Below, in pieces: positions 1-5,391 of a DNA stretch of 5,396 nt. Within the stretch, counting starts at the first letter, position 1. Every line of letters starts with the position of its first letter. A program made the translations under genes and the position numbers. The notes beneath the pieces were generated by a model, which worked only from the letters and a program-made list of their open reading frames with translations, ran no database searches and was not told the origin of the DNA. Origin of the DNA: CBFGWV01 sp965652545 (GTDB lineage Bacteria; Pseudomonadota; Gammaproteobacteria; Competibacterales; Competibacteraceae); assembly GCA_965652545.1 (NCBI GenBank), contig CBFGWV010000318.1:1-5396 (forward strand). The letters run 5' to 3'.

Positions 1-87
1 CTGATTGGCTTGTATCCAGGAAGTTAGTCTGGTTGGCATCGCCGCGTCGATATGTCGCCCGCGAAAGCCGTTGTCCGGCGCCCAAAG

Positions 88-104
88 GCCGGCCTTCGGC
101 CGGC
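88..104. repeat. Perfect 7-bp inverted repeat, possible weak terminator of the kinase transcript
   Basis: GCCGGCC (88-94), a TTC loop (95-97) and GGCCGGC (98-104) form a perfect GC-only hairpin, extendable by one G-T pair. Read in the kinase direction (minus strand) it is followed by CTTTGGG, so there are only three T residues and a classic intrinsic terminator is doubtful. It lies about 65 nt past the kinase stop codon. It could be a weak or Rho-assisted terminator, a 3'-end stabiliser, or part of a dispersed palindromic repeat. Confidence 0.5.
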
Positions 105-105
105 T

Positions 106-122
106 GCCGAGTGCAACTCGGC
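106..122. repeat. Second perfect 7-bp inverted repeat, 3' of the kinase gene
   Basis: GCCGAGT (106-112), a GCA loop (113-115) and ACTCGGC (116-122) form a perfect hairpin, separated by a single base from the hairpin at 88-104. It lies 47 nt past the kinase stop codon. It has no T-run on either strand. Two back-to-back hairpins at the end of a gene suggest an RNA 3'-end structure or a small palindromic repeat unit. The sequence does not show which. Confidence 0.5.
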
Positions 123-169
123 GATCCCAGGGGGTGCCGGTAGTTGTTGATGCGCGGGCTTTGTGGCGA

Positions 170-1807
170 TCAGTCTGTTGCCAGCGCTTTGATCACTATT
201 CCGACCGCCGCGGCGCCCGGGTCTACGGTGCCGTGCAGGCTGTCGGCGCGTAGATAGGCCGACCGCCCCGCACCGGCCCGGCGCATGTTGCGCGTTGCTT
301 CTGCGCCTTTCGCGGCGGCTTCGGTTGCCTCACTCAGGCCGGCGCCGGCGGCCAAGGTGTCCAGCGCCGGCAGCAGCGCATCCAGCATCGTCCGATCCCC
401 GCGCTTGGCGCCGCCGTAGCGCTGAACACTCTCGGCGCCTTCGATCAACGCTTGCACCAGCCCGGCGCCGTTGCTGACGGCGTTCCCCGCGGTCGTGAAC
501 AGGATGGCCAGCAACACGCCGCTGGACCCGCCCATGTTGGTGGACAGCAGGTGCCCGAGCTCGATCATCAGGTCGCCGGGGCTGGCCAGCGGCAGGGACC
601 CGGCGTCCAGCGCCTGGCCGATGGCGCGGGCGGCGTGGGCGAAGGTGGTGCCGGTGTCGCCGTCGCCGACTTTGGCATCCAGGGCGTTGAGTTCGGCTTC
701 GGCGCCGATCAACGCGGCGCACACACGGCGCAGCATGGCTTCGGTGTCGGCGTGGGGGGAGGGTGTGGCGGCGTCGCGGGCCAACCCCGCAGGCAGGGCG
801 TGTACCGGGGTGTCTTGCACGCGGGCGGCGGGTAGCCAGGCAATGGGGGTGACCGGTGCGGTCAGCGCGGTCTCCAGCTCGTCGTCCAGCGGCAGCACGG
901 AGAGCGAGAAGCCGACCATGTTCAGCGAGGTCATGAAGGGGCCGGGGCCGATGAGCAGGCGCACGCGTGCGCCCAGGGGCGAGCGCAGGAGTTCGCCGGT
1001 GATGATGCTCATCTCCAGCGGCGTGACCGCGCCGAGGTTGTTGACCAGCACGGCCAGCGGGGCGTCCGGTGTGGGGTCGGTGGCGATCAGACGGTCGACC
1101 AGCAGGGACACGGCGTGGGTGGCGCTGTCGATGTCGATGGTTTCCGCGCCCGGTTCGCCGTGAATCCCCAGGCCCAGTTCGGGCGCTGACTCATGCGAGC
1201 GCTTGGGCTGGCCGGGCAGGTCGCAGGTGGCCAGGGACAGCCCCAGTGAGCGGGTGAGGCCGGCGACGCGCTCGGCGGCCGTCTTGACGGTGGCAAGGTC
1301 CGCGCCCTGCTCGGCGAGGTAACCGGCCACTTTGTGCACGAACACGGTGCCGGCGACGCCACGTGGGTGCGGGGTGTCGGGCAGGGCGATGTCGTCGGCG
1401 ACGATGACCATCTCCACCGCCAGCCCCAACTGCTTGGCGCGCTCGGCGGCGAGGCCGAAGTTCAGCCGGTCGCCGGTGTAGTTCTTCACCACCAGCAGGC
1501 AGCCGCCGTCGCCGGTTACGGCCAGGATGCAAGCCAGTACGGCATCGACGCTGGGCGAGGCGAACACCTCGCCGGCCACGGCGCCGGTGAGCATGCCGGT
1601 GCCGACATAACCGATGTGCGCGGGCTCATGACCGGAGCCGCCGCCGGAGACCACGGCGACCTTGCGCCGGTCGGCATCGGGGCGGAAGACGACTTTGGTG
1701 TGCGGGTAGCCGTCCAGGCGGGCCAGGCGGTCGGGGCCACGGGCGGCCAGCACCCCGTCGATGGCGTCGGTCACCACGGCGCCCGGGCTGTTGATGAATC
1801 GGGTCAT
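170..1807 (-). CDS. dhaKL: Dihydroxyacetone kinase, fused DhaK-DhaL (ATP-dependent type)
   Basis: A 545-residue cytoplasmic kinase expected to transfer phosphate from ATP to dihydroxyacetone or a similar short ketose. The DhaK (Dak1) domain spans about residues 1-330. It has the substrate-site motif GGGSGHEPAH (55-64, His60), Asp113 in NYTGDRLNF, and LGLGIHGEPG (211-220). His216 there matches the histidine that binds the substrate carbonyl covalently in E. coli DhaK (His218). After a linker (about 331-352), the DhaL (Dak2) domain (353-545) carries LDAKVGDGDTGTT, with Asp377, Asp382 and Asp384 as likely Mg-ATP ligands, and the nucleotide-loop motif MGGSSG (425-430). Fused K and L domains point to ATP rather than PTS phosphate donation; the length suits the single-chain bacterial family. 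The start is set by GGAGG five bases upstream; a longer frame to 1879 would run into the promoter. Kinases of tetruloses share this fold, so the natural substrate is open. Confidence 0.95.
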   Translation of the reverse strand: MTRFINSPGAVVTDAIDGVLAARGPDRLARLDGYPHTKVVFRPDADRRKVAVVSGGGSGHEPAHIGYVGTGMLTGAVAGEVFASPSVDAVLACILAVTGDGGCLLVVKNYTGDRLNFGLAAERAKQLGLAVEMVIVADDIALPDTPHPRGVAGTVFVHKVAGYLAEQGADLATVKTAAERVAGLTRSLGLSLATCDLPGQPKRSHESAPELGLGIHGEPGAETIDIDSATHAVSLLVDRLIATDPTPDAPLAVLVNNLGAVTPLEMSIITGELLRSPLGARVRLLIGPGPFMTSLNMVGFSLSVLPLDDELETALTAPVTPIAWLPAARVQDTPVHALPAGLARDAATPSPHADTEAMLRRVCAALIGAEAELNALDAKVGDGDTGTTFAHAARAIGQALDAGSLPLASPGDLMIELGHLLSTNMGGSSGVLLAILFTTAGNAVSNGAGLVQALIEGAESVQRYGGAKRGDRTMLDALLPALDTLAAGAGLSEATEAAAKGAEATRNMRRAGAGRSAYLRADSLHGTVDPGAAAVGIVIKALATD

Positions 1808-1812
1808 GGAAT

Positions 1813-1817
1813 CCTCC
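1813..1817 (-). promoter_or_regulatory. Ribosome-binding site of the kinase gene
   Basis: The minus strand reads GGAGG followed by ATTCC and then ATG at 1807-1805. The 5-base spacing is good and fixes the start at MTRFINSPG rather than the longer in-frame start at 1879, which has no comparable site. Confidence 0.85.
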
Positions 1818-1824
1818 GATGGCG

Positions 1825-1845
1825 CAAATTGGTTTAGTAAATTTG
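1825..1845. promoter_or_regulatory. Putative operator at the kinase promoter
   Basis: The inverted repeat CAAATT-N9-AATTTG (1825-1845) encloses the 10-mer GTTTAGTAAA (1832-1841). The same 10-mer occurs on the opposite strand at 2002-1993, beside the importer promoter. A second near-match, GTTTAG (1853-1858), begins 21 bp away, about two helical turns, and overlaps the predicted -10. The site lies at or just downstream of the predicted transcription start, a position suited to a repressor. The regulator is not in the window and the function is inferred. Confidence 0.5.
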
Positions 1846-1851
1846 AAGCCG

Positions 1852-1879
1852 AGTTTAGGCCGAAAGAAAAATAAGTCAA
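1852..1879 (-). promoter_or_regulatory. Putative sigma70 promoter of the kinase gene
   Basis: On the minus strand the -35 is TTGACT (plus positions 1874-1879, five of six consensus bases) and the -10 is TAAACT (1852-1857, four of six), with a 16-bp spacer. The expected start is near 1845, giving a leader of about 38 nt. The -10 lies inside a CTAAAC motif that resembles the operator half-sites nearby. Confidence 0.55.
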
Positions 1880-1889
1880 ACATCGCGCG

Positions 1890-1909
1890 TCATCATAAGC
1901 TGCTGATGA
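1890..1909. repeat. Inverted repeat TCATCA-N8-TGATGA in the divergent region
   Basis: TCATCA (1890-1895) and TGATGA (1904-1909) are perfect complements 8 bp apart. The repeat lies about 10 bp upstream of the kinase -35, centred near -54 relative to the predicted start. It could bind a dimeric regulator, but 6-bp arms can arise by chance. Confidence 0.3.
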
Positions 1910-1947
1910 ATCAACAAAAATACATGTGCATCTTTATATGATCATTT

Positions 1948-1960
1948 GCTGCAGTGCAGC
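1948..1960. promoter_or_regulatory. 13-bp palindrome abutting the importer -35
   Basis: GCTGCA-G-TGCAGC is a perfect palindrome around a single central base. It ends directly against the TTGACT -35 of the importer promoter. Its centre is about 41 bp upstream of the predicted transcription start, where class II activators usually bind. No protein can be assigned from the sequence. Confidence 0.4.
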
Positions 1961-1988
1961 TTGACTTTGCCTGGATTCGTTGTTTAGT
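1961..1988 (+). promoter_or_regulatory. Putative sigma70 promoter of the importer operon
   Basis: The -35 is TTGACT (1961-1966) and the -10 is TTTAGT (1983-1988, four of six consensus bases), with a 16-bp spacer. The -35 sequence and the spacing match those of the divergent kinase promoter. The -10 lies inside the left arm of the 1982-2002 inverted repeat. The predicted start near 1995 gives a leader of about 100 nt before the binding-protein gene. Confidence 0.5.
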
Positions 1989-2002
1989 TGAGTTTACTAA
2001 AC
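1982..2002. promoter_or_regulatory. Putative operator, inverted repeat GTTTAGT-N7-ACTAAAC
   Basis: Perfect 7-bp arms (1982-1988 and 1996-2002) flank a 7-bp spacer, giving a 21-bp site. The left arm contains the importer -10 and the right arm covers the predicted start, so a bound protein should block transcription. The right part, GTTTACTAAAC (1992-2002), is also a compact palindrome, and its complement shares the 10-mer GTTTAGTAAA with the kinase-side site. TTTAGT-type inverted repeats resemble operators of ROK/XylR-type sugar repressors, but LacI or DeoR types are not excluded. Confidence 0.55.
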
Positions 2003-2050
2003 GAAACCGAAGATACGCGCCCCGCTTCCGGACGACGCGTGCTGCAGCCA

Positions 2051-2080
2051 CTTGGCAGGGCCGTTCGACCCCTCGCCAAG
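2051..2080 (+). other. Leader hairpin upstream of the binding-protein ribosome site
   Basis: CTTGGC (2051-2056) pairs with GCCAAG (2075-2080), and AGGG (2057-2060) pairs with CCCT (2070-2073). A single bulged C lies at 2074 and the loop spans 2061-2069. The stem ends five bases before the AGGAGG site, so it leaves the ribosome site free. It may protect the 5' end of an abundant message or hold the ribosome site open. No known riboswitch class is recognised. Confidence 0.4.
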
Positions 2081-2085
2081 CCATG

Positions 2086-2091
2086 AGGAGG
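2086..2091 (+). promoter_or_regulatory. Strong ribosome-binding site of the binding-protein gene
   Basis: AGGAGG, followed by six bases and then ATG at 2098, is a full-strength site. It decides the start: the in-frame ATG at 2083 overlaps this site and lacks its own. Confidence 0.9.
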
Positions 2092-2097
2092 AAACCG

Positions 2098-3417
2098 ATG
2101 AACCACCTGAAATGCTGGGCCCTGGCCGGCGTCGCCGCACTGGGCCTGTCCGCCAACACCGCCATGGCCCAGGACAAGCTGACCTTGTGCTGGGCCGCCT
2201 GGGACCCCGCCAACGCCCTGGTGGAGCTGTCCAAGGACTTTACCGCCCAGTCCGGCATCGAGATGGAGTTCGAGTTCGTCCCCTGGACGAGCTTTGCCGA
2301 CCGCTTCCTCAACGAGCTCAACTCGCGCGGCGAGCTGTGCGACCTGCTCATCGGCGACAGCCAGTGGATGGGCCTGGGTGCGGAGTATGGCCACTACGTC
2401 CAGTTGAACGAGTTCTTCGATGCCGAAGGCATCACCATGGACGATTTCATGCCGGCCACGGTGTACAACTACTCGACCTGGCCCAAGGGCAGCGAAAACT
2501 ACTACGCCTTGCCGGCCATGGGTGACGCGGTGGGCTGGGTGTACCGCAAGGACTGGTTTGCCCGGCCGGAGCTCCAGGAGGCGTTCAAGGCCGAGTACGG
2601 CCGCGACCTGGCCCCGCCGGAGACCTGGGAGCAGCTCATGGAGGTGGGCAAGTTCTTCCAGGGCCGCGAGATCGACGGCAAGACGGTGTACGGCATGGCC
2701 TTGTACACCGAGCGCGGGTCCGAAGGCATCACCATGGGCGTGACCTCGGCGCTCTACCCCTGGGGCTTCCAGTACGAGGACCCGGACAACCCCTATCACA
2801 TGGACGGCTTCGCCAACAGCGCCGCGGCGGTCGAGGCGGTGGAGTTCTACAAAGACCTGTACGAGTGCTGCAGCCCGCCCGGGCATTCCGACGCCTACAT
2901 GACCACCAACCTGGATGCGTACAAGTCCGGCCAGGTGGCGATGCAGATGAACTTCTTCGCCTTCTTCCCGGGTATCGCCAAGGACCCGAACGTCGGCGGC
3001 GAGAAGTCCGGCTTCTTCGTCAACCCCAGCGCCACCACCGCCGGCTCTACGCTGGGCGGGCAGGGCATCTCGGTGGTGTCCTACTCCGACCAGCAGGACG
3101 CGGCCCTGCAATACATCAAGTGGTTCGCCCAGCCGGATGTGCAGCAAAAGTGGTGGGACCTGGGCGGTTACTCCTGCCACCGCGCGGTGCTGGAAGCCCC
3201 CGGCTTCGCCGAGTCCACCCCGTACGCGGCGCAGTTCCTGGTGGCCATGGGCCAGGTGAAGGACTTCTGGCAGGAGCCCGCTTATGCGGAGCTGCTCCAG
3301 GCCATGCAGAAGCGCATCCACGCCTATGTGATCGCCGATGAGGGCACGGCGCAGGAGGCGCTGGACATGCTGGTGGCCGACTGGCAGCAGATCTTCGAAG
3401 TCGAAGGCAAGCTCTGA
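2098..3417 (+). CDS. ABC transporter periplasmic sugar/polyol-binding protein
   Basis: A 439-residue family 1 extracellular solute-binding protein (COG1653, UgpB/MalE-like) that would capture a carbohydrate in the periplasm and deliver it to the two downstream permeases. Residues 1-24 form a Sec signal peptide: Lys5, a hydrophobic core at about 7-19, and an AMA cleavage site before Gln25. Cys6 is not in a lipobox, so the mature protein should be soluble. Family-typical stretches include LIGDSQWMG (84-92), YALPAMGDAVGWVYRKDWF (136-154), the PWGF region (221-224) and the C-terminal KWFAQPDVQQKWW (341-353). Many Trp, Tyr and Phe residues fit a sugar-stacking cleft. The mature chain has five cysteines (31, 81, 257, 258, 360), including an adjacent pair. 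The gene is first in the importer operon and is followed by a strong hairpin. The substrate is not readable; the divergent kinase suggests a small polyol or ketose. Confidence 0.92.
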   Translation: MNHLKCWALAGVAALGLSANTAMAQDKLTLCWAAWDPANALVELSKDFTAQSGIEMEFEFVPWTSFADRFLNELNSRGELCDLLIGDSQWMGLGAEYGHYVQLNEFFDAEGITMDDFMPATVYNYSTWPKGSENYYALPAMGDAVGWVYRKDWFARPELQEAFKAEYGRDLAPPETWEQLMEVGKFFQGREIDGKTVYGMALYTERGSEGITMGVTSALYPWGFQYEDPDNPYHMDGFANSAAAVEAVEFYKDLYECCSPPGHSDAYMTTNLDAYKSGQVAMQMNFFAFFPGIAKDPNVGGEKSGFFVNPSATTAGSTLGGQGISVVSYSDQQDAALQYIKWFAQPDVQQKWWDLGGYSCHRAVLEAPGFAESTPYAAQFLVAMGQVKDFWQEPAYAELLQAMQKRIHAYVIADEGTAQEALDMLVADWQQIFEVEGKL

Positions 3418-3424
3418 GGCGGCC

Positions 3425-3454
3425 GCGCGGGTCGGGCGCCTGCCCGGCCCGCGC
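3425..3454 (+). other. Strong intercistronic hairpin between binding protein and permease
   Basis: A 13-bp stem pairs 3425-3437 with 3442-3454 around a GCCT loop. All pairs are Watson-Crick except one G-T wobble (3432 with 3447). It begins eight bases after the binding-protein stop codon. No T-run follows (ACCCTTCCC), so full termination is unlikely. Such hairpins after binding-protein genes, as in malE-malF, are known to protect the upstream message and lower expression of the membrane subunits. The same role is inferred here. Confidence 0.75.
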
Positions 3455-3487
3455 ACCCTTCCCATGCACCATTCGGATCAAAAGCCC

Positions 3488-4444
3488 ATGAATGACGCAA
3501 GCGCCATGGCGATGGCCTCGCCAGCGGCGGCGGCCACCGGCACCCGTGCATCCGCGGTGCGGCGGCGGACGCTGTCCGACCGCACCGTCGCCTCGCTGTT
3601 CATCACCCCCACCATCGTGTTGCTGCTGGCCATCAACATCTTCCCGCTGGTGTGGACGATTTACCTGAGCTTTACCAACTTCCGCGCCAACCGCCCCGGT
3701 GCGCCGGTCAGTTGGGTGGGGTTGGACAACTACAGCCGTCTGCTGGGCGATGTGGAAATCTGGCAGCGCATGCAGACCACGGCGCACTTTCTGTTCTGGT
3801 CGCTGAGCCTGCAGGTGGTGCTGGGCCTGGGGCTGGCGCTGCTGATCAACCGCAAGTTTCGCGGCCACAGCCTGTGGACCAACGTGATCATCATCCCGAT
3901 GATGCTCTCGCCGGCGGTGGTGGGGACGTTCTGGACGTACATCTTTCAGCCCCAGAGCGGCATCTTCAATGCGCTGGTGAACATGGTGGCCGACTTCGGC
4001 ACCTTTTCGATGATCGGCAACAAGGCCCTGGCGCCCTGGGCCATCGTCATCGTCGACACCTGGATGTGGACGCCCTTCGTCATGCTCATCTGCCTGGCCG
4101 GGCTGCGCTCCATCCCCGATTACCTGTACGAGGCCGCCGAGGTGGACCGCGCCTCGCCGTGGCAGCAGTTTCGGCACATCACGCTGCCGCAGGTCATGCC
4201 GTTCCTGATGCTGGCGGTGCTGTTCCGCGGTATCGAGAACATCAAGATGTTCGACCTGGTGGTCGAGCTCACCTCCGGTGGGCCGGGCTCCACGACCGAG
4301 CTGGCGTCCATCACCCTCAAACGCCTGGCCTTCGAGAACTGGTGGACGGGCTATAGCTCCGCCTTCGCGGTGATCCTGTTCGTCACCGTGTTCGGGCTGG
4401 CGAGCATTTTCGTGCGCGCGCTCAAGAACGTGAGGGACCGGTGA
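3488..4444 (+). CDS. ABC transporter permease, MalF/UgpA type
   Basis: A 318-residue inner-membrane subunit forming half of the sugar channel. After an Ala-rich cytoplasmic tail ending in RRR (25-27), six membrane segments are likely at about 33-62, 97-120, 131-153, 181-203, 235-256 and 289-309. The EAA loop that docks onto the ATPase is EAAEVDRASPWQQFRHITLP (215-234); the usual Gly of the EAA motif is Arg221 here. The motif TSGGPGSTTE (262-271) is typical of this subunit type. The start is uncertain. ATG 3464 would add eight residues, but it sits ten bases after the 3425-3454 hairpin, which would crowd the ribosome. ATG 3488 is clear of the hairpin and has only a weak upstream GGAT. Its stop codon overlaps the next start, so it is translated together with the second permease. 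Confidence 0.92.
   Translation: MNDASAMAMASPAAAATGTRASAVRRRTLSDRTVASLFITPTIVLLLAINIFPLVWTIYLSFTNFRANRPGAPVSWVGLDNYSRLLGDVEIWQRMQTTAHFLFWSLSLQVVLGLGLALLINRKFRGHSLWTNVIIIPMMLSPAVVGTFWTYIFQPQSGIFNALVNMVADFGTFSMIGNKALAPWAIVIVDTWMWTPFVMLICLAGLRSIPDYLYEAAEVDRASPWQQFRHITLPQVMPFLMLAVLFRGIENIKMFDLVVELTSGGPGSTTELASITLKRLAFENWWTGYSSAFAVILFVTVFGLASIFVRALKNVRDR
4432..4436 (+). promoter_or_regulatory. Ribosome-binding site of the second permease
   Basis: GAGGG lies inside the 3' end of the first permease gene, seven bases before ATG 4444 and four before GTG 4441. The spacing favours ATG 4444. Confidence 0.6.
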
Positions 4445-5391
4445 TGGCCAAGCGACTGTTGAATGTGAACGAGGCCTCCACCCTGGCCAAGACCGGCGCC
4501 GGCATCGCGGTCATCGGTTATGCGCTGCTGACGATGATCCCGCTGGTCTGGATCTTCCTCACCGGCTTCAAGGCGCCGGACGATGCCATCGCCTACCCGC
4601 CCAAGGTGATCTTCGAGCCCTCGCTGGAGGGCTATGTGAACCTGTTCACCACCCGCTCGCGCCAGTCGGCCGAGTACATCGACGCCCTGCCCCCGGCGGA
4701 GCACTGGTACGAGGACCTGGTGCGCTCGCGCGAGATGGTCATCACCGGCCCCTCGCGCTTCGGCGGCCGCTATGTGAACTCGCTGATCGTCGGCTTCGGG
4801 TCGACCTTCCTGACCGTGTTCCTGGGCACGCTGGCGGCGTATGCGTTCTCGCGCTTTCGCGTACCGCTGAAGGACGACCTGATGTTCTTCATCCTGTCGA
4901 CGCGGATGATGCCGGCGGTCGCAGTGGCGATACCGATTTTTCTGATGTACCGGGCGATCGGCCTGTCCGACACCCACCTGGGGCTGATCCTGCTGTACAC
5001 GGCGGTCAATCTGAGCCTGGCGGTGTGGATTCTCGAGAGCTTCATCGATGGCATCCCCAAAGAGTATGAGGAGGCCGCCATGGTCGATGGCTACTCGCGC
5101 TTGCAGGCCTTCCGCAAGGTGGTGCTACCGCAGGCCACCACCGGCATCGCGGCCACGGCCATTTTCTGTTTGATCTTCGCCTGGAACGAGTACGCCTTCG
5201 CCCTGCTGCTGACCAGCGGCAAGGCGCAGACCGCGCCGCCGTTCATCCCCATCATCATCGGCGAGGGCGGGCTGGACTGGCCGGCCATTGCCGCCGGCAC
5301 CACGTTGTTCCTGCTGCCGGTGATGATCTTCACCGTCCTGCTGCGTCATCACCTGCTGCGCGGCATCACCTTCGGAGCGGTACGGCAATGA
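4444..5391 (+). CDS. ABC transporter permease, MalG/UgpE type
   Basis: A 315-residue inner-membrane subunit, the second half of the channel. Six membrane segments are likely at about 16-41, 112-136, 147-170, 178-198, 231-256 and 281-301. The ATPase-docking EAA loop at 210-229 (EAAMVDGYSRLQAFRKVVLP) has the canonical Gly216. The C-terminus RGITFGAVRQ is typical of MalG-type subunits. The first periplasmic loop (about 42-111) looks longer than usual, with a charged stretch at 69-108. The start overlaps the previous stop as TGATG (stop 4442-4444, ATG 4444-4446), which implies coupled translation; GTG 4441 is the alternative start. The stop (5389-5391) overlaps an ATG at 5388. The protein should pair with the preceding permease, the binding protein and an ATPase encoded elsewhere. 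Confidence 0.93.
   Translation: MAKRLLNVNEASTLAKTGAGIAVIGYALLTMIPLVWIFLTGFKAPDDAIAYPPKVIFEPSLEGYVNLFTTRSRQSAEYIDALPPAEHWYEDLVRSREMVITGPSRFGGRYVNSLIVGFGSTFLTVFLGTLAAYAFSRFRVPLKDDLMFFILSTRMMPAVAVAIPIFLMYRAIGLSDTHLGLILLYTAVNLSLAVWILESFIDGIPKEYEEAAMVDGYSRLQAFRKVVLPQATTGIAATAIFCLIFAWNEYAFALLLTSGKAQTAPPFIPIIIGEGGLDWPAIAAGTTLFLLPVMIFTVLLRHHLLRGITFGAVRQ

Larger units (their letters stand above)
1..169. other. Left-edge non-coding stretch, no gene supported
   Basis: No convincing gene is seen here. The short plus-strand frame starting near position 5 runs through the hairpins at 88-122 and then into the antisense of the kinase gene, has no ribosome-binding site and resembles no family I know. The only clear structure is the pair of inverted repeats described separately. 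The stretch is probably the 3' flank of the kinase gene plus intergenic DNA before a neighbour outside the window. Confidence 0.5.

Noticed and set aside
471..1163. A 230-codon plus-strand frame inside the kinase gene
   Set aside because: Ser/Ala/Gly-rich shadow of the kinase. The minus strand carries all DhaK and DhaL motifs without interruption.
1808..1879. N-terminal extension of the kinase to position 1879
   Set aside because: The 24 extra residues would be encoded by the predicted promoter and operator. A GGAGG site is well placed only for ATG 1807.
1921..1946. A possible CRP-like site in the A+T-rich part of the divergent region
   Set aside because: A TGTG half is present near 1925-1928, but no properly spaced complementary half follows.
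1954..2097. N-terminal extension of the binding protein to position 1954 or 2083
   Set aside because: It would bury the signal peptide. The 2083 start overlaps the AGGAGG site that serves ATG 2098.
1984..3465. A 493-codon open frame antisense to the binding-protein gene
   Set aside because: It mirrors the real gene because high G+C at third positions removes antisense stop codons. Its protein is rich in His, Gly, Arg and Val with no recognisable fold, while the plus-strand frame has a signal peptide, a strong ribosome site and family motifs.
3116..4177. A 353-codon antisense frame across the hairpin and first permease
   Set aside because: Low-complexity Arg/His/Pro/Gly composition, no ribosome site, and it runs opposite to two well-supported genes.
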